Source of the DNA: CAYUEQ01 sp964443805
GTDB lineage: Bacteria > Bacillota_I > Bacilli_A > RF39 > UBA660
DNA length: 12,823 bases
Reading direction: 5' to 3'
Assembly: GCA_964443805.1 (NCBI GenBank)
Contig: CAYUEQ010000026.1
Location: forward strand, 1 to 12,823
Of this stretch, positions 5,146-12,113 are shown in pieces. The notes beneath the pieces were generated by a model. It was not told the DNA's origin. It searched no databases and was given only the letters and a program-made list of their open reading frames with translations. The number at the start of each line of letters is the position of its first letter. Within the stretch, counting starts at the first letter, position 1. The position numbers and the translations under genes were made by a program.

Positions 5146-7680
5146 TTGAAAAAAGGGTTTACTTTGATTGAATTGTTAATATCAATAGCAATTATAGGAA
5201 CTATTTCAGTTGCGGTTGTTTTTGTTTATCAAAAAATAACTGATAATAATTATCAGACGATTTATGATGCTAAAATAAAAGAAATAGAAACATCATCCTT
5301 AAAATATGCTAATGCGAATTTAGATGAAATAAAAAAATTAACTACAACTACAATAAAAGTAGAAGAATTAATTTCTTTAGGTTATGTTGATGGTGATGAT
5401 GAAACTAAAACAAAAATACTCGATCCAAGAAGAGATAAAGAATTTATTGACGGAAGTGTCTTAATTTATTTTGAAAAAGATAATGTTTATGCTAAATATG
5501 ATGCTAAAAGTATTGCTGTTAAATTGAAACAAGATACAAGTGGTTTAACATCTAATCAAATAAAATTAAAAGCAGAGATTAAAATACCTACGGATGTAAC
5601 AATGGATTATTGTGTATACGAATTAAATGATTTAAAAGGCTATTACGCATCATTTACAAGTGGTAAATTAAAAGGTAATGCTTGTAATAACTATACATTT
5701 AATAATATAAATTATTTTACTGATATTATCAGCGGAAAACCAGTTTTAACTCATACAGCAACAATTAAAATTTACGATACTACTTCCAGAGAAACAAAAC
5801 AAAGTATAACTGCAAGAATTAAAGAATATAAAATTGATGAAACATTAGAAGTAAGTGCATATTATGCAAATAACTATCCAACAACTAAAACTAAATACGA
5901 TAATAAGTGGACTAATCAAAATGTTATCTTAGTTCCAAATTTAAAAGAAAATGTTACTTACGAATATAGTTTAGATTTATTAAAGTGGAATAATTTACCT
6001 AGTACTGGATTTATTCAAAATAAAGATGGAGATGAAGTTCCAGTATACTTTAGGAAATTAGAAAATGGTGTAGTCGGGAAATCAATTGGAATCCTAAAAA
6101 CTAAAATTGATAAAACAGCTCCAACGTGTATAAATGGTGGAGATAGTACATCGTGGACTAATCAAAATCGTACAATAACAAAAGGGTGTAACGATGCTTT
6201 AAGTGGTTGCATAACAAACACTACTTCTCAATCGTTTTCAACATCAACCCAAACTGCTACAATAGCAGCTTATACAATAACTGATGCAGCGGGGAATACA
6301 ACTGCATGTCCAGCTCGAACAGCAAATGTATATGTCGATAAAACAGATCCAACTTGTTCAACAAGTGGAGAGAGTACAACATGGACAAATGGAAATAGAA
6401 CAATTGTAAAAAAATGTAGTGATGCTCATAGTGGATGTGCAACAGAAGATATGACACAAACATTTTCAACATCAACCCAAACCGCTACACTTGCAGCCTA
6501 TACAATAACTGATAAAGCAGGAAACAAAAGAACTTGTCCAGCCAAAACAGCAAATGTATATGTCGATAAAACAGCTCCCACATGTTCTAGTAGTGGAGAT
6601 AGTACTTCATGGATAAATACTAATAGAGTAATAAGAAAAGGCTGTAGTGATACTCACAGTGGATGTGCAACTGCAACGACTTCACAGACATTTTCATCTA
6701 CAACTAAAACATCATCAATAGCAGCTTATACAATAACTGATAAAGCAGGAAACACAAGAAGTTGTCCAGCTCGAACAGCAAATGTATATGTTGATAAAAC
6801 AGCTCCATCTTGTACTCAAAGTGGAGATAGTACTTCATGGACAAATGGTAATAGAATAATATATAAAGGCTGTAGTGATTCTCATAGCGGATGTTCTACC
6901 ACCACTGCATCACATACATTCTCAACTACAGCAACGAGAGGAACAATCTCAGCTTACACCATAAAAGATAAAGCGGGAAACTCAAGAAGTTGTCCAGCGC
7001 GAACAGCAAATGTATATGTCGATAAAGCAAAACCAAGTTGTTCAGTATCTCAAAGTGGAACTAATATGGTGTTATCATATTCTGATGGTAATAGTGGTGT
7101 TGCTTCTTATGGGATGAGTAAAAGTTCAACAGCTACCTATAATTCAGTTAAATCAATGGCTGGAACTCATAATACTAGATTTTATGGTTTTGTAAGAGAT
7201 CGTGCTGGTAATACTCAAAGTTGTTCAGCAGTAGCTAGTATTAAATGTGATACTCTTACAACCTGGAATATTGGCACTCAATATAAAGCTTTATCTAAAA
7301 ATCGAGTAGAAGGACAAAATGGTTTCCAAATAACATCAGTATCTGTTGTTTCCTCAACTTCATCAAGTGCAGTAGTAAAAATCAACTGGCGAGTAGATGC
7401 TTACAATACAACAAGTTATATCCAGTCTCGTACTAGAAATTTATGTCTGACTACAAACCAGGCTAGTTGTGACACCTCATCTGTTCAAATTAAAAATAAT
7501 ACAACAAAATGGGGACCAGGACCTGATACTAAAACCGGCTCTGTAAATTTAACAGTAAGTCCAAATACAACATATAGTGTTAAAGTTTATGAAGGTTCGT
7601 GCAGTGCACCATCATGTTCAGATTATTTAAAAATACATTTTACATACGAAACAGGTAATATTTTAAGAGTTGCGTGTTGA
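5146..7680 (+). CDS. Large prepilin-type surface protein with four Cys-containing Ig-like tandem repeats
   Basis: The protein has 844 residues. It opens MKKGFTLIELL, a class III (type IV pilin / pseudopilin) signal: prepilin peptidase should cut after Gly4 and methylate Phe5, and the following helix is the assembly domain. After a pilin-like linker (VEELISLGYV near residue 75) and an Ig-like segment (VTYEYSLDLLKWNNLPSTG), four 76-residue repeats span about 322-625. Each has four cysteines and the frame DKTAPTC...GDSTSW...KGCSD..SGC...AAYTITDKAGN...CPARTANVYV. A degenerate fifth unit and a C-terminal beta-rich domain ending in Cys follow. TTG 5146 is preferred for AGGT at 5135-5138 and the canonical MKKGF; TTG 5140 is the alternative. 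It is likely an exposed, disulfide-stabilised adhesin or pseudopilin. No pilus assembly genes are in the window, and its ligand cannot be inferred. Confidence 0.8.
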   Translation: MKKGFTLIELLISIAIIGTISVAVVFVYQKITDNNYQTIYDAKIKEIETSSLKYANANLDEIKKLTTTTIKVEELISLGYVDGDDETKTKILDPRRDKEFIDGSVLIYFEKDNVYAKYDAKSIAVKLKQDTSGLTSNQIKLKAEIKIPTDVTMDYCVYELNDLKGYYASFTSGKLKGNACNNYTFNNINYFTDIISGKPVLTHTATIKIYDTTSRETKQSITARIKEYKIDETLEVSAYYANNYPTTKTKYDNKWTNQNVILVPNLKENVTYEYSLDLLKWNNLPSTGFIQNKDGDEVPVYFRKLENGVVGKSIGILKTKIDKTAPTCINGGDSTSWTNQNRTITKGCNDALSGCITNTTSQSFSTSTQTATIAAYTITDAAGNTTACPARTANVYVDKTDPTCSTSGESTTWTNGNRTIVKKCSDAHSGCATEDMTQTFSTSTQTATLAAYTITDKAGNKRTCPAKTANVYVDKTAPTCSSSGDSTSWINTNRVIRKGCSDTHSGCATATTSQTFSSTTKTSSIAAYTITDKAGNTRSCPARTANVYVDKTAPSCTQSGDSTSWTNGNRIIYKGCSDSHSGCSTTTASHTFSTTATRGTISAYTIKDKAGNSRSCPARTANVYVDKAKPSCSVSQSGTNMVLSYSDGNSGVASYGMSKSSTATYNSVKSMAGTHNTRFYGFVRDRAGNTQSCSAVASIKCDTLTTWNIGTQYKALSKNRVEGQNGFQITSVSVVSSTSSSAVVKINWRVDAYNTTSYIQSRTRNLCLTTNQASCDTSSVQIKNNTTKWGPGPDTKTGSVNLTVSPNTTYSVKVYEGSCSAPSCSDYLKIHFTYETGNILRVAC
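6109..7020 (+). repeat. Four tandem 228-bp repeats inside the pseudopilin gene
   Basis: Units start at 6109, 6337, 6565 and 6793, each exactly 228 bp (76 codons) with no length variation. The unit junctions are nearly identical at DNA level (for example GCAAATGTATATG followed by GATAAA). TTTTCAACATCAACCCAAAC recurs in units 1 and 2. A fifth, diverged unit begins at 7021 and keeps DKA.PSC and RAGNTQSC but has lost the middle cysteine pair. Duplication by recombination within the gene, followed by divergence, explains the pattern. Confidence 0.9.
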
Positions 7681-7706
7681 TAGAAATCAAAACAGTGTGG
7701 TACAAT
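7677..7706 (+). promoter_or_regulatory. Extended -10 promoter of obg
   Basis: TTGATA at 7677-7682 overlaps the stop codon of the pseudopilin gene. TACAAT at 7701-7706 follows after 18 nt, preceded by TGg at 7698-7700. Initiation would fall at about 7711-7713, giving a leader of only about 10 nt that barely contains the GAGGTG ribosome site, so a second, upstream start point cannot be excluded. Confidence 0.6.
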
Positions 7707-7722
7707 TAACGAGGTGATTAAT

Positions 7723-8994
7723 ATGTTTGTCGACGAAATAATTATAAAAGTAGAAGCGGGAAAAGGTGGAGATGGCTGCACCTCTTTTCGCCGAGAAAAA
7801 TTTGTACCATTGGGAGGACCAGATGGTGGCAATGGTGGAAACGGAAGTAATATAGTTTTTAAAGCAGAAAAAGGTTTAAAAACTTTATTTGATTTAAGAT
7901 ATCAAAAAACTATTAAAGGACATAAAGGAACTAATGGACAAGGATCAAACAGAAACGGAAAGAATGCTGAGGATGTAATAATTAAAGTTCCGATGGGAAC
8001 AACAATCATCGATAATGAAACTAATCTTACAATAGCTGATTTAACTCACGATGGACAAGAAGCTCTTATTGCAAATGGAGGTCGTGGTGGACGTGGGAAT
8101 AAATCATTTGCAACCAAAGGAAATAAAGCTCCAACAATTAGTGAGTATGGTGAACCAGGACAAGAGTTAACAATAAAGTGTGAATTAAAAGTTCTGGCAG
8201 ATGTTGGTTTAGTAGGGCTTCCGAGTGTAGGAAAGAGCACTTTATTATCATTTGTAACAAGTGCTAAACCTAAAATAGCTGCATATCACTTTACAACACT
8301 TTCACCTAATTTAGGAAAAGTAATGCTTTCAGATCATCGTAACTTTATAATAGCTGATTTACCAGGATTAATTGAAGGCGCATCTGAGGGAGCTGGCTTA
8401 GGGGACAGATTTTTAAGACATACATCAAGAACTAGAATAATCCTTCATATCATTGATATGAGTGGATCAGAAGCAAGAGATCCAATCGAAGATTATAAAA
8501 TTATTAATAATGAACTAAAAAATTATAGTACTAAACTAAGTAATAAAAACCAACTGGTAGTTGCTAATAAAATGGATTTACCGAATGCTGATGATAATTT
8601 AAAGTTGTTTAAAAAAGCATTTCCTAAGTTAGAAGTTATTGAAATAAGTGCATTAAATAATATCGGAATCGATAAACTTATGGAAAAAACTGCTGATTTA
8701 TTAGATGAAGTAGATCAAGATATCTACCAAGAAGATGAATATGATACTAGTGTAGTAATTGAATATAAAGAAAACAAACCATTTAAAATAACTAAACAAG
8801 GAGACTTATGGGTTTTAAGTGGTGAGGAAATAGAAAAGTTATTTAAAATGACTAAGTTTGATAATGATGCTGCTGTTATAAGATTTGGAAGAAAGTTAAA
8901 AGGTATGGGAGTAGAAGAAGAATTAGAAGCTCTTGGTGCTAAAAGAGGAGACGAAGTCGCTATTTTAGATTTTATTTTCTTATTTAAAGAATAA
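7723..8994 (+). CDS. obgE: GTPase ObgE/CgtA
   Basis: This 423-residue Obg GTPase has all three domains. The glycine-rich Obg fold covers 1-158 (FVDEIIIKVEAGKGGDGCTS, then FVPLGGPDGGNGG). The G domain has P-loop GLPSVGKST at 165-173, DLPGLIEGA from Asp212, NKMD at 282-285 and SAL further on. The C-terminal OCT domain ends near LDFIFLFKE. Obg binds the 50S subunit and acts in ribosome assembly and (p)ppGpp-linked stress control. ATG 7723 is chosen over GTG 7714 because GAGGTG (7711-7716) sits 6 nt before it and MFVDE is the conserved start. In Bacillus obg follows rpmA closely; here the pseudopilin gene separates them and obg has its own promoter. Confidence 0.96.
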   Translation: MFVDEIIIKVEAGKGGDGCTSFRREKFVPLGGPDGGNGGNGSNIVFKAEKGLKTLFDLRYQKTIKGHKGTNGQGSNRNGKNAEDVIIKVPMGTTIIDNETNLTIADLTHDGQEALIANGGRGGRGNKSFATKGNKAPTISEYGEPGQELTIKCELKVLADVGLVGLPSVGKSTLLSFVTSAKPKIAAYHFTTLSPNLGKVMLSDHRNFIIADLPGLIEGASEGAGLGDRFLRHTSRTRIILHIIDMSGSEARDPIEDYKIINNELKNYSTKLSNKNQLVVANKMDLPNADDNLKLFKKAFPKLEVIEISALNNIGIDKLMEKTADLLDEVDQDIYQEDEYDTSVVIEYKENKPFKITKQGDLWVLSGEEIEKLFKMTKFDNDAAVIRFGRKLKGMGVEEELEALGAKRGDEVAILDFIFLFKE

Positions 8995-9058
8995 ACCTAG
9001 TTTTGTCGATTTGGTAGAAAACTTTATCTATCAATGATTAAATAAAATAGGTGATTAT

Positions 9059-9286
9059 ATGGATATTTTTTATACAAAAGAAACTTTGTTTGTCGATCTT
9101 ACGGACATGATTAATTTTAATACAGTAGATATATTAGAAAAAAAAGTTTTTAATATTTTAGATATTTATGATATAGATAATATAGTAATTAATATATTAA
9201 ATAAAAATGAGTTTGATCATGAATTAATAGGAAATTTTATAAAAAAATATCAGAATAAATATACAGGAAAAATGATTGTTAATTGA
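9059..9286 (+). CDS. Small protein, possibly a divergent STAS-like domain
   Basis: The protein has 75 residues, acidic and soluble, with AGGTGA at 9049-9054 just upstream of the ATG. I do not recognise a family with certainty. The order of segments (LFVDLTDMINFNTVDILEKK, then a helix, then IDNIVINI, then a helix from NEFDHELIGNFIKKYQ) resembles the beta-alpha-beta-alpha core of STAS / SpoIIAA anti-sigma antagonists. It aligns roughly with the pattern of a strand, FSTAELLE, a strand, and DSSGLG followed by a helix. If so, the phospho-acceptor Ser of the DSSG motif is replaced (DHELIG), and the domain is shorter than the usual 100 residues or so. It lies 64 nt after obg with no clear terminator between, so it may share the obg transcript, and it runs into the next gene. 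Confidence 0.5.
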   Translation: MDIFYTKETLFVDLTDMINFNTVDILEKKVFNILDIYDIDNIVINILNKNEFDHELIGNFIKKYQNKYTGKMIVN

Positions 9287-9303
9287 TGTTTTGGAGGTGT
9301 AGT

Positions 9304-9801
9304 ATGGATGAAGTAATTATATATTTGACGTTTATAATATGGTTGTTATATTACTTATTACGTTGTAAAAACGCCTTAAAAGATATCGATTTAAATAAAG
9401 AACCTAAATATTTTAAATGGTTTAAAAAGAATTTTAAAATAATGCCGTTCCTTTTAATTATATTATTTATTTATTTCATGAAATTTGATAATGAATTAGT
9501 AAATAAGATATTATTTTTTACAATTAATCTATACTTATATATAGATTTAATTCATGAAGATATAACAACTAAAAAGAAATTTAAACTTACTACCAAAAAT
9601 AAAATTATGTTTTTATTATCACTATTAATTTCTATCTTTCCTTTTATATATTTTTATGTAACTAAAAATTTATCAACGACTTATTTATTGTTGTTTATCT
9701 ACACTTATTTCGCATATATTTTAGTATTAATAATGCTAATAATAGATAAAAAGATTGAGAAACATCTTAGTAAAAGTACTAAAATTAAGAAAAACAACTA
9801 A
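9304..9801 (+). CDS. Multi-pass membrane protein of unknown function
   Basis: The protein has 165 residues and about five hydrophobic segments: residues about 3-20, 49-63, 67-83, 102-120 and 125-146. A basic loop (KYFKWFKKNFK) lies between the first two, and the C-terminal tail is strongly basic and presumably cytoplasmic (KKIEKHLSKSTKIKKNN). I recognise no family motif. ATG 9304 is chosen because GGAGGTG (9293-9299) is ideally spaced; a TTG at 9283 would skip that site. It follows the small STAS-like gene by 17 nt and ends before a terminator, so the two are probably co-transcribed. A membrane partner for a STAS-type switch protein is conceivable but unproven. Confidence 0.65.
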   Translation: MDEVIIYLTFIIWLLYYLLRCKNALKDIDLNKEPKYFKWFKKNFKIMPFLLIILFIYFMKFDNELVNKILFFTINLYLYIDLIHEDITTKKKFKLTTKNKIMFLLSLLISIFPFIYFYVTKNLSTTYLLLFIYTYFAYILVLIMLIIDKKIEKHLSKSTKIKKNN

Positions 9802-9821
9802 TTTTAAACATATACTATAGT

Positions 9822-9849
9822 AAAAGACTTGTAATTATAAGTCTTTTTT
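9822..9849 (+). terminator. Terminator between the membrane-protein gene and rpsB
   Basis: AAAAGACTT (9822-9830) pairs with AAGTCTTTT (9839-9847), and six T run from 9844 to 9849. The -35 of the rpsB promoter lies in its loop, so the two units are packed without spare sequence. Confidence 0.8.
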
Positions 9850-9857
9850 GTTAGAAT
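9829..9857 (+). promoter_or_regulatory. Extended -10 promoter of rpsB-tsf
   Basis: TTGTAA at 9829-9834 and TAGAAT at 9852-9857 are 17 nt apart, with TGt at 9849-9851. Initiation is expected near 9863-9865, exactly where the first hairpin of the leader begins. Confidence 0.7.
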
Positions 9858-9863
9858 TGAGTA

Positions 9864-9963
9864 GGTTGTCAAGCAACCAAATAGACACAAACGATGATTT
9901 AAGTTTCGAGTGCCATTAGGTGAATACTTAAAGAAGAATTGTTTGGATGAAAAACGAAGGAGG
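9864..9963 (+). ncRNA. Structured rpsB leader, candidate autoregulatory element
   Basis: About 108 nt separate the expected start point from the rpsB ATG. GGTTG (9864-9868) pairs with CAACC (9874-9878) at the very 5' end. A long arm then pairs CAAAC (9888-9892) with GTTTG (9941-9945) and TTTAAGT (9898-9904) with ACTTAAA (9926-9932) around an asymmetric internal loop. The tip is TGCC/GGTG with an ATTA loop. The AAGGAGG ribosome site (9957-9963) lies just outside. Leaders controlled by the encoded S2 protein are known in other bacteria; whether this belongs to a described class I cannot tell. Confidence 0.5.
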
Positions 9964-9971
9964 AAATATTT

Positions 9972-11045
9972 ATGGCTGTAGTTTCAATGAATTATTTATT
10001 AGAAGCTGGTGTTCATTTTGGTCATCAAACTAAAAGATGGAATCCAAAAATGAAAGAGTATATTTTTACAACTAGAGATGATATTTATATTATCGACTTA
10101 CAAAAAACTAAAGAAAAAATAGAAGAGGCTTATGCAGTAATAAAAGAAATTGCTGCAAATGGAGGAAACTTCATTTTTGTTGGAACCAAAAAACAAGCAT
10201 CTGATGCTTCAAAAGAAGAGGCGGAAAGATCTAAAAGTTACTATGTAACTGAACGTTGGTTAGGAGGAACACTTACTAACTTTAGAACCATTAGACAGAG
10301 AATTAAAAGACTTGAAGAAATAGAAGTAATGGAAAAAGAAGGGGTATTTGACGTCTTACCAAAAAAAGAAGTAATTGGACTTAAAAAGGAATATGAAAAA
10401 TTAAATCGTGTGTTATGTGGAATCAGAGATATGGTTAAATTACCACAAGCGATGATCATAACTGATCCTAAAAAAGAAATAAGTGCAATTAAAGAAGCAA
10501 GAAAACTTAATATTCCAGTAATTGGAATTGTAGATACTAACTGTGATCCAGATGATGTAGATTATGTAATACCTGCAAATGATGATGCAGTTAGATCAGT
10601 TAAATTAATTCTAGGAGTTCTAAGCAATGCTATTTGTGAGGCAAAAGGATTAGAAATGGAAAACTTTCTAACACCAGAAGATAGAGCTAACTTAGAAAAA
10701 GAACAACAAAAAGAAGCTATTAAAAAAGTAGAACAAGAAGAAGTTAAAACAGAAGAAAAACAAGAAGTAGCTGAAAACTTGGCAGAAGAAGCAACTAAAG
10801 AAATCAAAGAAGAAAAAACTAAAGAAANNNNNNNNNNNNNNNNNNNNNNNNNNNNNNNNNNNNNNNNNNNNNNNNNNNNNNNNNNNNNNNNNNNNNNNNN
10901 NNNNNNNNNNNNNNNNNNNNNNNNNNNCAAAGAAGATTTATCTGCTAAAAAACTTACAGAATTAAAAGCAATAGCAAAAGAAAAAGGATTAAAAGGTTAT
11001 TCAACTTTGAAAAAAGATGAAATTATAAAATTAATACAAGAATAG
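9972..11045 (+). CDS. rpsB: 30S ribosomal protein S2 with C-terminal extension ending in a Rho_N/SAP-like module (spans gap)
   Basis: The first 225 residues or so are a normal S2: MNYLLEAGVHFGHQTKRWNP, then FVGTKKQASD, ERWLGGTLTNF, IITDPKKE, IPVIGIVDTNCDPD and IPANDDAVRSVKL. S2 binds 16S rRNA late in 30S assembly and is needed for S1 docking in many bacteria. Beyond the core, a tail of about 60 residues dominated by Glu, Lys and Ala runs into 100 N (10828-10927). After the gap, KEDLSAKKLTELKAIAKEKG and the following GYSTLKKDEIIKLIQE form a helix-extended-helix module like the Rho N-terminal / SAP fold. Continuity across the gap is not proven, because the N count is an assembly convention, but the 3' part ends 11 nt before tsf and has no start of its own in view. 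AAGGAGG at 9957-9963 sets the start. Confidence 0.88.
   Translation: MAVVSMNYLLEAGVHFGHQTKRWNPKMKEYIFTTRDDIYIIDLQKTKEKIEEAYAVIKEIAANGGNFIFVGTKKQASDASKEEAERSKSYYVTERWLGGTLTNFRTIRQRIKRLEEIEVMEKEGVFDVLPKKEVIGLKKEYEKLNRVLCGIRDMVKLPQAMIITDPKKEISAIKEARKLNIPVIGIVDTNCDPDDVDYVIPANDDAVRSVKLILGVLSNAICEAKGLEMENFLTPEDRANLEKEQQKEAIKKVEQEEVKTEEKQEVAENLAEEATKEIKEEKTKEXXXXXXXXXXXXXXXXXXXXXXXXXXXXXXXXXXKEDLSAKKLTELKAIAKEKGLKGYSTLKKDEIIKLIQE
10828..10927. other. Assembly gap of exactly 100 N
   Basis: One hundred consecutive N lie in the low-complexity Glu/Lys-coding part of rpsB. A round 100 is the usual placeholder for a gap of unknown size. The GAA/AAA-rich repeats on its left side are a likely reason the assembly broke. 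Confidence 0.98.
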
Positions 11046-11056
11046 GAGGAATTATA

Positions 11057-11929
11057 ATGATTAGTGCAAGTTTAGTTAAAGAATTAAGAGACAGAACTGG
11101 TGCAGGAATGATGGATGCTAAGAAAGCTTTAGAACAAACCGAAGGTAATATTGAAAAAGCAATTGATTACTTAAGAGAAAATGGAATGGTTAAAGCAGCT
11201 AAAAAAGAATCTAGAATTGCAGCAGAAGGTCTAGCAAAAATATTTATTAAAGATAATAAGGCAGTTGTAATAGAAGTAAATTCAGAAACGGATTTTGTAT
11301 CTAAAAATACAGAATTCCAAGCTATGATAGATGACATTGGTAATGCTATTTTAAATAGTGATGTTACAGATGTTAATGGTGCATTAGAACTTAAATCAGA
11401 AGAAGGTACTATTAATGATTTAATAATTGCTAAGACTTCTAAAATCGGTGAAAAATTATCATTAAGAAGAATAGAAGTAATTACTAAAGAAGACAATGAA
11501 AACTTTGGTGAATACTTACATATGGGTGGAAAGATTGCTACTTTAGTTGTAGTTGAAGGAGCAAACGTAGATGTTGCTAAAGATGTTGCAATGCAAGCTG
11601 CAGCAATGAAACCAGAATATGTATTCTCTACTGAAGTACCAGAAGATGTTATTAATAGAGAAAAAGAAGTATTTAAAGAAATGGCTATTAAAGAAGGAAA
11701 ACCTGAAGAAATTGCTATTAAAATGGTAGATGGAAGAATTAAAAAATACTTCAAAGAAATATGTCTAGCTGATCAAGATTTTATTAAAGAAAGTGGAATC
11801 AGTGTAGAAAAATATGTAACTAACAATGGTGGAGTATTAAAAAGTATGGTTCGTTATGAAGTTGGCGAAGGCATGGAAAAAAGAAATGATGACTTTGCAT
11901 CAGAAGTTATGAATCAAGTTGGAAAATAA
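11057..11929 (+). CDS. tsf: Translation elongation factor Ts
   Basis: This 290-residue, full-length EF-Ts has an N-terminal UBA-like domain (SASLVKELRDRTGAGMMDAK, then KKALEQTEGNIEKAIDYLRE). The core carries the nucleotide-exchange motif TDFV at residues 78-81, followed by the two-subdomain dimerisation region and a C-terminal segment with NNGGVLKSMVRYEVGEG. EF-Ts releases GDP from EF-Tu. AGGAGGA lies 11045-11051, giving a normal spacing to ATG 11057. rpsB-tsf pairing is near universal and both should be expressed from the promoter at 9829-9857. No terminator separates it from the miniprotein that starts 1 nt after its stop. Confidence 0.97.
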   Translation: MISASLVKELRDRTGAGMMDAKKALEQTEGNIEKAIDYLRENGMVKAAKKESRIAAEGLAKIFIKDNKAVVIEVNSETDFVSKNTEFQAMIDDIGNAILNSDVTDVNGALELKSEEGTINDLIIAKTSKIGEKLSLRRIEVITKEDNENFGEYLHMGGKIATLVVVEGANVDVAKDVAMQAAAMKPEYVFSTEVPEDVINREKEVFKEMAIKEGKPEEIAIKMVDGRIKKYFKEICLADQDFIKESGISVEKYVTNNGGVLKSMVRYEVGEGMEKRNDDFASEVMNQVGK

Positions 11930-11930
11930 A

Positions 11931-12023
11931 ATGGATCCTAAACAAAGAAAAATCCACTTAATAAGAGGAACTGTCTTAATTATATTAGGATTATTACTAG
12001 CATTTATTTTCTTTACTATATAA
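11931..12023 (+). CDS. 30-residue single-pass membrane miniprotein
   Basis: An ATG 1 nt after the tsf stop opens a 30-codon frame, MDPKQRKIHLIRGTVLIILG followed by LLLAFIFFTI, ending TAA at 12021-12023. It has a basic, soluble start (residues 2-12) and one hydrophobic helix (about 14-30) reaching the C-terminus, so the N-terminus should be inside. The ribosome site is weak (GGAAAA at 11921-11926), consistent with translational coupling to tsf. The stop codon leads straight into the terminator, which marks it as the last gene of rpsB-tsf. I recognise no family. A chance frame is possible given its length, but the junctions on both sides and the clean charge/hydrophobic layout argue for a real gene. 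pyrH normally sits at this place. Confidence 0.6.
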   Translation: MDPKQRKIHLIRGTVLIILGLLLAFIFFTI

Positions 12024-12044
12024 AATCGAGGTTGCTCGATTTTT
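12022..12044 (+). terminator. Terminator of rpsB-tsf-miniprotein unit
   Basis: AAAATCGAG (12022-12030) pairs perfectly with CTCGATTTT (12035-12043) around GTTG, followed by T to 12044. The stem begins within the miniprotein stop codon. The T tract is short (five), so some read-through into frr is plausible. Confidence 0.75.
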
Positions 12045-12054
12045 ATATTGCAAC

Positions 12055-12083
12055 TTGCAACAAATAAAATAATATAGTAAAAT
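12055..12083 (+). promoter_or_regulatory. Probable promoter of frr
   Basis: TTGCAA at 12055-12060 and TAAAAT at 12078-12083 are 17 nt apart. Unlike the other promoters here there is no TGN extension. The -35 is the second of two adjacent TTGCAAC copies (12048-12054, 12055-12061). TATAGT at 12073-12078 is an alternative -10 but is 19 nt from the first copy. Confidence 0.45.
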
Positions 12084-12113
12084 TAAATTAAATAAGGAGA
12101 GATAAATTAATAA

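Noticed and set aside
6257..6475. A minus-strand frame with many His and Leu residues across the repeat region
   Set aside because: It is produced by the repeats read backwards and has no start signal or family likeness.
6109..7020. Regularly spaced repeats considered as a CRISPR-type array
   Set aside because: The 228-bp units are in-frame coding repeats that diverge along their whole length, not short identical repeats with unique spacers.
8046..8240. A 64-residue minus-strand frame rich in Pro and Gly
   Set aside because: It is the shadow of the glycine-rich Obg domain, which is unambiguous on the plus strand.
11167..11754. A 195-residue open frame on the minus strand opposite tsf
   Set aside because: It lies wholly inside tsf, lacks a ribosome site and has the low-complexity Ser/Ile/Leu composition of an antisense shadow of an A-rich gene.
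12048..12061. The tandem TTGCAAC pair as an operator
   Set aside because: Two 7-bp copies in AT-rich sequence are too little to claim a binding site; one copy is adequately explained as a -35 element.
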